From Bacillota bacterium (GTDB lineage: Bacteria; Bacillota; Clostridia; Lachnospirales; Lachnospiraceae): 64,000 nt of DNA. The stretch spans positions 33,008-97,007 of the forward strand of contig JAEWYQ010000018.1 in NCBI GenBank assembly GCA_023395555.1, read 5' to 3'. Shown piece by piece: positions 1-8,494 of the stretch; within the stretch, counting starts at the first letter, position 1, and each line of letters starts with the position of its first letter. The notes below the pieces were generated by a model, which was not told where the DNA came from, searched no databases, and was given only the letters and a program-made list of their open reading frames with translations. Made by a program: the position numbers and the translations under genes.

Positions 1-1222
1 CACTGATACTCTTCGATCGGGTATTCTCCCCTGTAAAAATCTCGATAGGAAGCAGTTCACCATCCCTTAAAAGGATAAAATCAACCTTTGCGGTAGAATT
101 GCTTTCCCAAAAGAAAAAGAGGTCATTTTTTGCAGAAAGGGACTGAGCCACACAATTTTCATGCAGGACCTTTTCATATTTATTCATATTTTCCTTTCCC
201 TGTACCTCCACGAGTTGTGAATATAAGACTCCCGTATCCGGAAGATATAGCTTGAAATTTGTATTTTCCCCATCCTCATAGAAAGAGGAAGCATCCGGCG
301 AGGGTTGGGATTGAGAGGGCTGTGTCAGCTGCTCCGGACTGATTCGGCTGCACCGTATCGTATAATTTTGTTCACACAGCCTATGGATAGCCTCCCGGTA
401 CATGGTATGGGTGGTACCCTTTCTTATAATCTTATACTGGAACTTCCGGTTATCCTTCATGAGCTGGTACACCAGGCTGTCCAGCACCTGATTCATCTTG
501 AGGGCATCGCTGTCGTTATTATCCCTCAGGATATCCCTGCGATAGGACCCGTTAATAAAGCTGTGCTGTTCGGAAACATTGACACTGCTTTGCAAATTGA
601 GATATTCATTGATACTTCCGGGCATGCCGCCGATTTGCAGATACAGCTGGTAGAGAGCCAGCAGCTCCTTATGTACAATCTCAGGCATTTTTTTATCGGC
701 TTGAAAATGATTGGCAATGGCTTCGACATACCAATCACTTCCTATTGCTTTTAAAAACTCGTCAAATTCCAGAGGGCGGATACTGAGCTGTATATAATTC
801 CGGCTCAGTTCCTCCGGTAAAGGATGGCTTGAAATTACAATGATGTATTCAAAGACCGGCTGCAGCCGGCCCTCCTGAACCGCCGTCATTGCCTCCCGGC
901 TGAAGCTGATTTCATCAAGAATAAGAACCCGGTCTCCAAGAGGCTTCTCCTCTTCGGTCTGCGCTCCCTCTTCCTGGGGAACCTCTTTCTGAAAATAATC
1001 CATCAGCCTGTATCCGGGGGCTTTCTCTCCAGTCTCATGAAACAGCTCTGCCAATTGAGGCTCGCGTTCAAAATTAATATAATAGATATGCTGAAAAAAT
1101 GCTTTTGCATAATCATAGGCCAGAAAGGTTTTCCCCACACCTTTTGCGCCCTTAAGTAAAACAGGAAGCCGATTGGCTTCTGTTTTCCAGCAAATTAGTT
1201 GATCGATGGCATTTCTCTTCAA
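1..1222 (-). CDS. AAA-family ATPase with DUF4143-type C-terminus (partial, cut by window edge)
   Basis: About 407 codons are visible and the frame runs open off the left edge. A P-loop (GAKGVGKT, residues about 25-32) and a Walker B-like stretch (VLILDEIS) lie in the N-terminal half. The end that is visible has the VDFIL...LPIEI pattern of the nuclease-like DUF4143 domain. This matches the AAA_14/DUF4143 family, often described as orphan ATPases of unknown role, sometimes linked to toxin-antitoxin or mobile DNA functions. A TTG start at 1222 fits best, with AGGGG about 9 nt upstream; a second TTG lies at 1228. The start nearly overlaps the rluD stop, so the two are probably co-transcribed. 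The family call is from memory of the motif layout, not from a search. Confidence 0.75.
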   Translation of the reverse strand, partial: MKRNAIDQLICWKTEANRLPVLLKGAKGVGKTFLAYDYAKAFFQHIYYINFEREPQLAELFHETGEKAPGYRLMDYFQKEVPQEEGAQTEEEKPLGDRVLILDEISFSREAMTAVQEGRLQPVFEYIIVISSHPLPEELSRNYIQLSIRPLEFDEFLKAIGSDWYVEAIANHFQADKKMPEIVHKELLALYQLYLQIGGMPGSINEYLNLQSSVNVSEQHSFINGSYRRDILRDNNDSDALKMNQVLDSLVYQLMKDNRKFQYKIIRKGTTHTMYREAIHRLCEQNYTIRCSRISPEQLTQPSQSQPSPDASSFYEDGENTNFKLYLPDTGVLYSQLVEVQGKENMNKYEKVLHENCVAQSLSAKNDLFFFWESNSTAKVDFILLRDGELLPIEIFTGENTRSKSIS

Positions 1223-1228
1223 TGGCAA

Positions 1229-2191
1229 TTACCCCTTATGTCTTAGTTTCACTAATAAATCGGTAAAATAATCCGGAAGAGGCGCTGAAAATTCCATATA
1301 CTCTCCGGTGGTGGGATGAATCAAGCCCAGAATACCGGCATGGAGAGCCTGTCCTTCCAGATGGAAAGGGTCCTTATCCGGTCCGTACACCGTATCTCCC
1401 AGCAATGGGTGGTGAATACTTGCCATATGGACTCTGATCTGATGGGTCCGTCCTGTTTCCAGAGAGCATTCGATGTGGGCATAATGCATTCCCAGATTCT
1501 CTAAAACCCTGTAATTGGTCACCGCCGATTTGCCGTTCCTGTGATTAACGGCCATCTTCTTCCGATCCCTGGGGTCCCTTCCGATGGGCCCCTCTACCCT
1601 GCCCTGATCTGTTTTAAAGGCGTGATAGACAATTGCCTGGTACTTGCGGGTTATAGAATGAGCCTTCAGCTGGTCCGCAATGATCTGATGGGCCCTGTCA
1701 TTCTTACAGGCAACCATAACCCCTGTGGTATCCCTGTCAATCCGGTGGACGATACCCGGGCGGAGAACCCCATTAATGCCCGACAGCTGGCCGCGGCAGT
1801 GATAGAGCAGCCCGTTCACCAGCGTGCCGTCAGCATGGCCTGCCGCCGGATGTACCACCAGACCCTTTTGTTTATTAATAATGATAATATCCCTGTCCTC
1901 GTAAATAATATCAAGAGGAATGTCCTCAGGGGCGATTTCCGCCTCTTTTGGCTCCGGAAGCAATATTTGTACCGTCTGTCCTGCTTTGACCTTTAAATTG
2001 GCTTTTACGGGCTTACCGTCAAGCAAAACCCTGTTCTCCTCGATTAATTTCTGGATGTAGCTGCGGGAGATTTCTGATTGTATCACAGAAAGGTATTTAT
2101 CAATGCGGTTACCGGCATCCTCTTCTGCTATTCTATATTCCAGAACCTGCTCCATCTCCGATTCCGACAGCTCCATTAATTCGTCGTCCAT
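1229..2191 (-). CDS. rluD: 23S rRNA pseudouridine synthase, RluD family
   Basis: The protein is about 320 residues, the usual size. An S4 RNA-binding domain occupies roughly residues 15-75 and the RluA/RluD catalytic motif HRIDRDTTG lies near residue 150, its second Asp-containing segment carrying the catalytic Asp. It isomerises uridines in 23S rRNA (helix 69 in RluD orthologues), although RluA-family members differ in target and the substrate cannot be read from sequence. A GTG at 2197 is also possible, but the ATG at 2191 lies 9 nt from GAAAGG and is preferred. It follows lspA as in Bacillus (lspA-ylyB). Confidence 0.93.
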   Translation of the reverse strand: MDDELMELSESEMEQVLEYRIAEEDAGNRIDKYLSVIQSEISRSYIQKLIEENRVLLDGKPVKANLKVKAGQTVQILLPEPKEAEIAPEDIPLDIIYEDRDIIIINKQKGLVVHPAAGHADGTLVNGLLYHCRGQLSGINGVLRPGIVHRIDRDTTGVMVACKNDRAHQIIADQLKAHSITRKYQAIVYHAFKTDQGRVEGPIGRDPRDRKKMAVNHRNGKSAVTNYRVLENLGMHYAHIECSLETGRTHQIRVHMASIHHPLLGDTVYGPDKDPFHLEGQALHAGILGLIHPTTGEYMEFSAPLPDYFTDLLVKLRHKG

Positions 2192-2256
2192 CCGCACAAT
2201 CCTTTCCGTATCCTGTCATTCTGATTTATTCCTTGTGAAGATTACACCCTGCAAAT

Positions 2257-2844
2257 TTATTCCTTATCGATTTGCTCCGCATCACTGGTAATACCGCTTT
2301 TGTCATCCGCTCCGGCAGATCCCGCTCCCTCATTGGAAGCTTTCTTCTTGGAGGTAAAGAGCCTGTCAAGGAAAGCAAAATCATCCTCCTTATAGTGAAA
2401 GACCGCCAGAAGGAATAATACAATACACGATACCGTAAGGTAGCTGTCAGCAATATTAAATAAAGGAAAGTTAATCAATTCAAAATAAATAAAATCCACC
2501 ACATAGCCCAAGAACACCCTGTCAATGAGATTACCTACCGCTCCGGCCAGGATAAACACGGTAACCAGTCGCAAGGGATGGTATTTTTTGTCCTGAGGTA
2601 TCTTAAAATACAGGAAAACAATAAGCAGGAAAACAATACAGGTAAAGACACTCAGTAGCTGCACCTTCCCGCTCATAATTCCCCATACCGCACCGGTATT
2701 CTCATGATACTGCAGACTGAACACATCCTGAATAAAAACAAGGGGATCCTTGTCCATCAAGGTACGGCGTACCCACAGCTTCGCTCCCTGATCAATCACC
2801 ACAAGGATAATAAACAGTATCAAATGCTTTATTTTTTCTTTCAT
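2257..2844 (-). CDS. lspA: Lipoprotein signal peptidase (signal peptidase II)
   Basis: This aspartic membrane protease removes signal peptides from diacylglyceryl-modified prolipoproteins. With the start at 2844 it has 195 residues. Four hydrophobic segments are visible, and the two catalytic Asp motifs are present: NLID (Asp about 108) and FNIADS (Asp about 133). The 40-residue hydrophilic tail, rich in Lys, Ser, Gly and Asp, is longer than in most LspA proteins. The frame stays open to 2919, but the ATG at 2844 follows GGAAAGG and opens directly on the first membrane helix. A lipoprotein substrate candidate, the D,D-carboxypeptidase, is encoded at 9068-10033. Confidence 0.93.
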   Translation of the reverse strand: MKEKIKHLILFIILVVIDQGAKLWVRRTLMDKDPLVFIQDVFSLQYHENTGAVWGIMSGKVQLLSVFTCIVFLLIVFLYFKIPQDKKYHPLRLVTVFILAGAVGNLIDRVFLGYVVDFIYFELINFPLFNIADSYLTVSCIVLFLLAVFHYKEDDFAFLDRLFTSKKKASNEGAGSAGADDKSGITSDAEQIDKE

Positions 2845-2933
2845 ATAAAAACCATGCCTTTCCGCGGCCTGCAGGCATCCCAATTTGGCAGGCACCATAA
2901 TTTGTATTTTTAGAAGCAATTCTGCTATTTCAT

Positions 2934-3054
2934 GATGAAAGCGTTAAAAGCACCGAAGGTGCTTTCCGGATACAGGATATTGCTATGCAAGCTTGCTTGT
3001 GATAGCAATATCCTGTATCCGGAAAGGTGCGCAGCACCTTTTGACGCTTTCATC
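2934..3054. repeat. Long composite inverted repeat between lspA and aroB
   Basis: A 24-bp perfect stem (2963-2986 with 3002-3025) is capped by a 15-nt loop. It is flanked by two small self-complementary arms built on AGCACC/GGTGCT, and closed by an outer 10-bp stem (2934-2943 with 3045-3054). The whole is a three-way or cruciform-like foldable unit of 121 nt with no U-run, so it is not a standard terminator. The right end shares its sequence with the shorter hairpin at 55159-55197. Confidence 0.85.
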
Positions 3055-3062
3055 CTGTTATA

Positions 3063-4160
3063 TCATGTTATGTCTTCCAGAATGGAATGGATCGCGTCCA
3101 ACATCTCATCCTTAGTGACCGTCGTATCAATAACCGCATTGCCAATTCCCTGCAATAAGATAAACCGGATCTGCTGTGCGTCCATCTTCTTGTCCGAGCG
3201 GGTCACCTCATATACCTCTGACGCCGACAGGCCGTCCACCTTCACCGGCTGCCCGAAGCTGATCATGGTTTCCAGAATATCCTCATACTCTTCCCTCGTA
3301 ATCATCCCCCTTGACAGGGAAAGAAAGGAAGCGGCTGCCATGCCCAGACTGACACATTCTCCATGGAGATAGGACAGCTCCTTCAGCTTCTCCACGGAAT
3401 GTCCGATGGTATGTCCGAAATTAAGCAGGGCTCTTTCTCCCAGCTCCTTCGGATCTCTCTCCACAACCTCCCGTTTGATTTCACAGCTGCGCCGGATCAT
3501 CTCCAGAAGGATATCAAAACTCCTCCGGCGAATCTCCTCCTTATGCTCCTTCAGCCATTGATAATACCGGGCATCCTTAATTAAACCATGCTTTACTATC
3601 TCGCTCATGCCGGAATTATATTCCGCCTGAGGAAGGGTGAGCAGGGTTGACAGGTTCATATATACCAGCTTAGGCTGATGAAATGCACCTACCATATTCT
3701 TATAGGCTTTAAAATCCACCCCGGTCTTTCCGCCAATACTGGAATCCACCATAGCCAGCAAGGAGGTGGGAAGCTGGATAAAGGAAATCCCCCGCAGGTA
3801 GGTTGCCGCAACAAAGCCGGTCAGATCGCCTACCACTCCGCCTCCTAAGGCTACAAGAATGTCCTTACGGTCAAAACCAGCCTGAATAAGCTGTTCATAG
3901 CACCGGCCCACGGTGTCCAGGTTCTTGCTGCCTTCGCCGGACGGAAAGACAAAGCTCTCCACCGCTTTTGCGGAGGAAAGAAATATATTCTTCACCGCTT
4001 CAAGGTAAATGGCGCCCACATTGTCATCCGTTATAATCATAACTCTCCGGTTCGTCATGGAAAGTGGGCCAAAGGCTTCGGCCAGCTTCCCAAAATCCGG
4101 TTCCAGCATGATAGAGTAGGCCGGCCTTCCTTCATAATTAACATTAAGGATCTGATTCAT
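3063..4160 (-). CDS. aroB: 3-dehydroquinate synthase
   Basis: Catalyses the second step of the shikimate pathway, DAHP to 3-dehydroquinate, using NAD and a divalent metal. The protein is 365 residues from the ATG at 4160, which follows GAAAGGAAC; the frame stays open upstream to 4232 but that part is unlikely to be translated. The NAD-binding glycine segment (GGGVVGDLTG) and the metal-binding histidines (NFGHTIGH and a later LHGE) are present. It lies between ylmH and lspA, where Bacillus has divIVA and ileS, so this is a local replacement rather than the usual aro cluster. Confidence 0.95.
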   Translation of the reverse strand: MNQILNVNYEGRPAYSIMLEPDFGKLAEAFGPLSMTNRRVMIITDDNVGAIYLEAVKNIFLSSAKAVESFVFPSGEGSKNLDTVGRCYEQLIQAGFDRKDILVALGGGVVGDLTGFVAATYLRGISFIQLPTSLLAMVDSSIGGKTGVDFKAYKNMVGAFHQPKLVYMNLSTLLTLPQAEYNSGMSEIVKHGLIKDARYYQWLKEHKEEIRRRSFDILLEMIRRSCEIKREVVERDPKELGERALLNFGHTIGHSVEKLKELSYLHGECVSLGMAAASFLSLSRGMITREEYEDILETMISFGQPVKVDGLSASEVYEVTRSDKKMDAQQIRFILLQGIGNAVIDTTVTKDEMLDAIHSILEDIT

Positions 4161-4235
4161 CGCATCTGTTCCTTTCATAAAGTATCTATATAACCAGTTG
4201 CATGCCCTGCAGCGAAGCACGATCTGCAACAATAA

Positions 4236-4272
4236 AGCATAACCGCATCACAGGATAAGACGAGGTTATGCT
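4236..4272 (-). terminator. Probable rho-independent terminator after ylmH
   Basis: A 9-bp stem (4264-4272 with 4236-4244) is followed on the minus strand by TTTATTGTT. It lies between the ylmH stop and the aroB start, so aroB may be only partly co-transcribed with the cell-division genes upstream. Confidence 0.55.
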
Positions 4273-4287
4273 ATGGCCATTGCTTAT

Positions 4288-5061
4288 CTAAGTATATAAC
4301 AGCAGCTTAACGCTGTATCTGCCCTTCTTTGTCTGATAGGAGGTACCGGTGTAGATGAACTTCCCCAGACCGCGTACCGACACCACATCCTGCTCCTTCA
4401 ATGCATAGCTGTTAGACAGCACCTCTTTGCTGTTCACAAACACCTTTCCGCCCTCAATTAACCCCGTCAGGCTGCTGCGGGAGCTGTGGAAGGCTACGGA
4501 CAGAATGCTGTCCAGCCTTACGGAAGAAACTGTCCCGGTAACCTCAGTGTATTTCGGCTCATAATGAAACTCCTGCTGATCCAGCACACCGGCACTAACC
4601 ACCGTATGCTTAATCTTAACCAGCTGATCCGTAATGAAACGGCTGATGGAAGTATGGGCAAAAATATAGCCTGTCTTATGTTCAATCAAAATATCTCCGA
4701 TCTTACTCCGGTCAATCCCAAGATTTAATACCGCTCCCAGGAAATCACGGTGATTCAGATCATCTGAAAAACGTTGGTTAATCGGAGAGACTTTAATACA
4801 GGTGATAGGAAACTCAATTTCCTCCCTCTGGTCAATCTGGTCGTTTCCACAAAAACAAAGTATTTTTCTCTCGGCATCCTCAAAACCTCCGTAAGCAAAA
4901 TACTTTATCCTTGGCAGTTCATTTTTAAAACGCAGAAACAAATTCTGCTCATACAGGTTCAAATAGTCCGAGAACATACATATCCCGCGGTGATAGGCGG
5001 CATTCGCCAGATCCGCAAATCTCCGCCCCAATAACTGTTCTTCTTTATCGTTGTTCATCAT
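4288..5061 (-). CDS. ylmH: YlmH-family S4-domain RNA-binding protein
   Basis: A 257-residue protein with an S4 domain in the last 80 residues (LDSILSVAFHSSRSSLTGLIEGGKV region) and a YlmH-type N-terminal half. YlmH proteins bind RNA and in Bacillus have been linked to rescue of stalled 50S subunits; the gene belongs to the ylm division cluster. Two adjacent ATGs (5061, 5058) open the frame. No clear ribosome-binding site is seen and the sepF stop is 3 nt away, so translational coupling to sepF is likely. Confidence 0.88.
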   Translation of the reverse strand: MMNNDKEEQLLGRRFADLANAAYHRGICMFSDYLNLYEQNLFLRFKNELPRIKYFAYGGFEDAERKILCFCGNDQIDQREEIEFPITCIKVSPINQRFSDDLNHRDFLGAVLNLGIDRSKIGDILIEHKTGYIFAHTSISRFITDQLVKIKHTVVSAGVLDQQEFHYEPKYTEVTGTVSSVRLDSILSVAFHSSRSSLTGLIEGGKVFVNSKEVLSNSYALKEQDVVSVRGLGKFIYTGTSYQTKKGRYSVKLLLYT

Positions 5062-5064
5062 GGC

Positions 5065-5679
5065 TTAAAATTTGGAATGGAAAGTCGGAGGCTCAAAACC
5101 GCTTTCCTGAATCAAGTCAAGATAGTCTCCTGAAATATCCACCGTATCCGGCGATACGATAAAAATGGCATTGGATATCCGGTGAAGCTTCCCGTTAATG
5201 GCATAGACCGACCCGGAGATAAAATCCATGGTTCTCTGGGCTAATTTGTCATCAAAGCCCTCCAGATTAATTACCGTTGCACGCCCGGTTAAAAGCATGT
5301 CACAGATCTCCTGGGAGTCTTCAAAGGAAGTAGGCTTCATAATACAGACCTCCAGCCCCTTGGCTGTTGTACGGATCGGTACCACCTTGCTCACGGAGCT
5401 TCGCTCCGCCCTGGCAGCCTTCTCTTTCTTTGCATCATTGGAAAAGGCGGCTGACATGGAGGCTATCGACTGATTCTTAGCAACCTCACTATAGCGGTCG
5501 TTCTTATCGCTGTAGCGGTCGTTCCTCTCAGCATACTGCTCTCTCTTTGCCTCTTTCCGTTCTGCCCTGAGAGCGCGCCTCTGCTCCTTCTCGGTCTCCT
5601 CCTCCAGGTAATCTTCATAATCATCTTCGTCTTCCGTTAACTTCATTGAGTTTAAGAAACTTTTAAAAATATTAGACAT
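5065..5679 (-). CDS. sepF: Cell division protein SepF
   Basis: SepF tethers FtsZ filaments to the membrane at the septum. The 204-residue protein starts with an amphipathic-looking membrane-targeting segment (MSNIFKSFLNSMKL), has a long charged linker rich in Arg, Lys, Asp and Tyr (about 20-95, including two near-identical RNDRYSD/KNDRYSE steps), and ends in the SepF dimer domain (about 100-190; CDMLLTGRATVINLEG). It is longer than the Bacillus protein (about 150 residues) because of the linker. GGAGG precedes the ATG at 5679. It lies directly after the YggS-type gene, as in Bacillus ylmE-ylmF. Confidence 0.93.
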   Translation of the reverse strand: MSNIFKSFLNSMKLTEDEDDYEDYLEEETEKEQRRALRAERKEAKREQYAERNDRYSDKNDRYSEVAKNQSIASMSAAFSNDAKKEKAARAERSSVSKVVPIRTTAKGLEVCIMKPTSFEDSQEICDMLLTGRATVINLEGFDDKLAQRTMDFISGSVYAINGKLHRISNAIFIVSPDTVDISGDYLDLIQESGFEPPTFHSKF

Positions 5680-5709
5680 CCGTCCCTACCTCCAACCGTA
5701 CAGCTATAT

Positions 5710-6420
5710 TCAAATCGAATAATCGCGCTCACCAAAGATACCTGTCCCAATACGGACCATGGTTGCACCCTCTTCAATAGCCACATCAAAATCTCCTGTC
5801 ATCCCCATGGAAAGAATATTGAAATCATCATTAATATTATCGGTGTTTTTTGATTTTATGTCAACATATAATCGTCGCAAATTCTTAAAATGCTCTCTGT
5901 TTTTTTCCGGATTTTCTACATAAGGTGCAACCGTCATTAAACCGCGCACCCGAATATGGGGAAAAGCCGTCAGTTCCGCTACCATTCCTGGTACCTCCTC
6001 AGGTTTCATGCCATATTTGGTCTCTTCTCCGGCAATATTGACTTCAAGGAGAATATCACAGATGATTTGCTTCTTAGCCGCCTCCTCGTTGATCTGCTGT
6101 GCCAGACGCAGGGAATCCACGGAATGGATTAATACCGCCTTGTCCACAATATATTTTACTTTATTGCGCTGCAGGTGTCCGATCATATGCCAATAAACCG
6201 GATCCGAAAATTGATTATTTAAATCCTCATATTTTTCTACCAGCTCCTGCACCTTGTTTTCCCCGAAATGCCGGATACCGTTCTCATAAGCCTCCAGCAG
6301 CATCTCCTCCGGCTTTGTCTTGCTCACAGCAATCAGCGTCACCTCGGAACGTTCCCTTTTGCTTCGGGCACAGGCGGCCAGAATACGTTCTTCCATTTGA
6401 ATTATATTATCCCTCATCAT
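5710..6420 (-). CDS. YggS/PLPBP-family pyridoxal phosphate homeostasis protein
   Basis: A single-domain PLP-binding barrel protein (Bacillus YlmE, E. coli YggS). The PLP lysine lies in AVSKTKP near the N-terminus, and the family phosphate-binding end SMGMTGDFDVAIEEGATMVRIG is seen as SMGMTGDF and MVRIGTG near the C-terminus. The family buffers PLP and has no defined reaction. The frame is open from 6456, but GAGGG sits just before the ATG pair at 6420/6417 and family members begin near this point. It is encoded between an HlyD-like gene and sepF. Confidence 0.9.
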   Translation of the reverse strand: MMRDNIIQMEERILAACARSKRERSEVTLIAVSKTKPEEMLLEAYENGIRHFGENKVQELVEKYEDLNNQFSDPVYWHMIGHLQRNKVKYIVDKAVLIHSVDSLRLAQQINEEAAKKQIICDILLEVNIAGEETKYGMKPEEVPGMVAELTAFPHIRVRGLMTVAPYVENPEKNREHFKNLRRLYVDIKSKNTDNINDDFNILSMGMTGDFDVAIEEGATMVRIGTGIFGERDYSI

Positions 6421-6465
6421 TTTCCCTCTTCGTCCATCCTTTTTGATTCCTTCCATCTCATTCTC

Positions 6466-7854
6466 TTAATATATAATCGCCTGATCGACGGCTGTTTTTC
6501 CGTCCAGGGCAATCTGGTCATAGGCAGACAGCCCTTTCTCCGTAGTATCACTGACGATAGCATATTCCTCATTCTGATACAGAATTTCAATCCGTTTAAA
6601 TACGGCATAACCCAGATTTACATTATATACTCCGGTAAGCCTGTTGGTCGGCTTAAGAACATAACGCTGACTTCCGCTGGGAGAATGAATAAATGTGCCG
6701 TCCGGGAACAGCTCCATATCCACATAGGCATAAGCCTCATCCTGGTAATAAATATCCGTAACAGTAAAGGTATATTTTACTTCCCCGGTTTTTTCATCGT
6801 AGCTCTCAATGATCAGACCGGAATCGGTGCTATCCGCTCCCTTGGAGAGGTATTCCAGGGGCACCAGGTAAAAGCTCTTTTCTGTAATGGCGCTTAAGGG
6901 TATCTTTAAGCCCTCCACCGTATCAAAATCCAGTTCAATTTCAAGAAACCTGTCCCTCAGATAATTGGACAGATATTTATTCAGAACAAGCTGCCCGTAA
7001 TATTGTGAGTTCATCTGAGTCAGCGTGAGAGCCGCTGACAGCTCAAAATCATCCTCCAAAATAGTGAATTTGGCCTGTTCCTTCCCCTGAAGCCTTCCGT
7101 ACTGCTCCTGGGTAAGAGGGAACACCAGGCTCCATTGCTCTGAAGTAATTAATTTATATACCGGCGTGTTGATATCGATCATGCTGTTCGTCCGAAGTCC
7201 CGTCTTAACATAATTCTCTGTAAGGAACAGGTCAGCGGATAGATTATCCAGGGTAACCGTCTCATATCCATCGATATAATAACTTACAATTCCGCTTTGG
7301 GGGCTTTTTACCATATGATAAGAAAAGCTCTGTCCCGTCTCCTGCCTTATGGTTGTTTCATTCAGCAGCATGGTATTGTTCAGGCTTTCCAGCACAGTAC
7401 TCTGGGCATCCTCTTTAAAATCGTACACCCGATGAAAATTCTCGTCATTAAAAGCGTTGCGGAAGCTCTTAATGGTATGGAGCAGCTCCGCACTATCCTT
7501 CTTGGACATAGTGACGGGAATATCACCGCTTTCCAGTATATCCGCCACTCTTCCGCTATCATCCAGGGAATATACCGAAGTATGTTTGGCAACCCTGGCC
7601 CCTTCCTTCTGGTAATAGGTAACATATCCTGCCTGATCCGAAGTGATAACCTCTTCCTCTCTGATAATAAGGGCCTGGATCCGATTGTCAACAGCAGTGG
7701 TTCCTTCATGCACCTCGTAGATGGAGAGCTGCTCTTTTGTTAAATAAAAATACACATTAAATGCAATGTATACAAATAAAATCAGAAATACAATTACACC
7801 AATGTTGATGCTTCTTCTTTTTTTAAATTTAACAACCTTGTTATTGTCGCTCAA
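6466..7854 (-). CDS. HlyD-like membrane-anchored protein upstream of sepF
   Basis: A 462-residue protein with a short basic N-terminus, one membrane helix (about 17-34) and a large extracytoplasmic part with the lipoyl/barrel pattern of HlyD-type adaptors (EGARVAKHTSVYSLD, then SPQSGIVSYY). There is no partner ABC transporter or outer-membrane gene nearby. Such proteins are common just upstream of ylmE-sepF in clostridia; a role in envelope or division is an inference from position. The start is TTG at 7854, supported by GGAGGG 8 nt upstream. A promoter is predicted at 7904-7932. Confidence 0.75.
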   Translation of the reverse strand: MSDNNKVVKFKKRRSINIGVIVFLILFVYIAFNVYFYLTKEQLSIYEVHEGTTAVDNRIQALIIREEEVITSDQAGYVTYYQKEGARVAKHTSVYSLDDSGRVADILESGDIPVTMSKKDSAELLHTIKSFRNAFNDENFHRVYDFKEDAQSTVLESLNNTMLLNETTIRQETGQSFSYHMVKSPQSGIVSYYIDGYETVTLDNLSADLFLTENYVKTGLRTNSMIDINTPVYKLITSEQWSLVFPLTQEQYGRLQGKEQAKFTILEDDFELSAALTLTQMNSQYYGQLVLNKYLSNYLRDRFLEIELDFDTVEGLKIPLSAITEKSFYLVPLEYLSKGADSTDSGLIIESYDEKTGEVKYTFTVTDIYYQDEAYAYVDMELFPDGTFIHSPSGSQRYVLKPTNRLTGVYNVNLGYAVFKRIEILYQNEEYAIVSDTTEKGLSAYDQIALDGKTAVDQAIIY

Positions 7855-7903
7855 GAAAACTTCCCTCCGTTATGGCTTGAAATGGATGCATCACACTTAT
7901 AAC

Positions 7904-7932
7904 ATTATACTTACTTTTCAAAAATTTTTAAA
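7904..7932 (-). promoter_or_regulatory. Predicted sigma-A promoter of the HlyD-like/yggS/sepF/ylmH operon
   Basis: TTTAAA (7927-7932), a 17-nt spacer, and a perfect TATAAT (7904-7909), read on the minus strand, about 50 nt before the TTG start. The rest of the 307-nt gap 7855-8161 holds a hairpin (7984-8021) and the leader of the plus-strand DUF378 gene; I see no other gene in it. Confidence 0.6.
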
Positions 7933-7983
7933 CCCCTTTCTCCTTTATTTTATAAAATTTAGTAAGAAAGCATTAAAATACCA

Positions 7984-8021
7984 ATGTTACTGTCCGCTCT
8001 GCCCTGCCGCGGCAGTAACAT
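7984..8021. repeat. Hairpin in the divergent intergenic region
   Basis: An 11-bp stem (7984-7994 with 8011-8021, one G-T pair) with a GC-rich 16-nt loop. No U-run on either side. It lies between the two divergent promoters. Confidence 0.5.
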
Positions 8022-8161
8022 CAAAAGTATAATCCTTCCGTGCATGAATAAAAGCAAAAAAATAGGATATTCTATGAAAAGAGAGATTTTATCCCGGCAT
8101 CCGCATTTTCAAGGGATATCGGGAGCTTTGCATCACATTAAATCCATGAAGGAGGTTCATT

Positions 8162-8359
8162 ATGAAAACATTGGATTATATTGCATTAATCCTTGTAGTA
8201 ATTGGTGCAATAAACTGGGGCTTAATCGGATTTTTCAGCTTCGATTTAGTAAGAATGATTTTCGGAGATATGACTCTCGTATCCAGAATCATCTATGCTT
8301 TAGTCGGTGTATCCGGCCTGTACGCTTTAAGCTTCTTTGGAAGACTTAGAAATGAATAA
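8162..8359 (+). CDS. DUF378 small membrane protein
   Basis: A 65-residue protein with two hydrophobic helices separated by a short charged loop. The pattern LDYIALILVVIGAINWGLIG followed by YALVGVSGLYAL is the DUF378 signature. Function is unknown in the family. AAGGAGG lies 8 nt before the ATG. It is the only convincing plus-strand gene in the window and is monocistronic, ending at a hairpin terminator. Confidence 0.88.
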   Translation: MKTLDYIALILVVIGAINWGLIGFFSFDLVRMIFGDMTLVSRIIYALVGVSGLYALSFFGRLRNE

Positions 8360-8366
8360 TAGAAGA

Positions 8367-8395
8367 AAACGAGTGGCTCGTTAGGAGCCACTCGT
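8367..8395 (+). terminator. Terminator of the DUF378 gene
   Basis: An 11-bp perfect stem (8367-8377 with 8385-8395) with a 7-nt loop, followed by ATTTC. The U-run is short, so efficiency may be modest. Confidence 0.65.
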
Positions 8396-8494
8396 TATTT
8401 CGGTATAATAACAGAAAGCTCCTTCCGGTCTTCCCGTTTATGTTCTGGTTTACATTAATCAGCAGTTTGCTGCCGGCTGCCTTCCGGCATCCCA

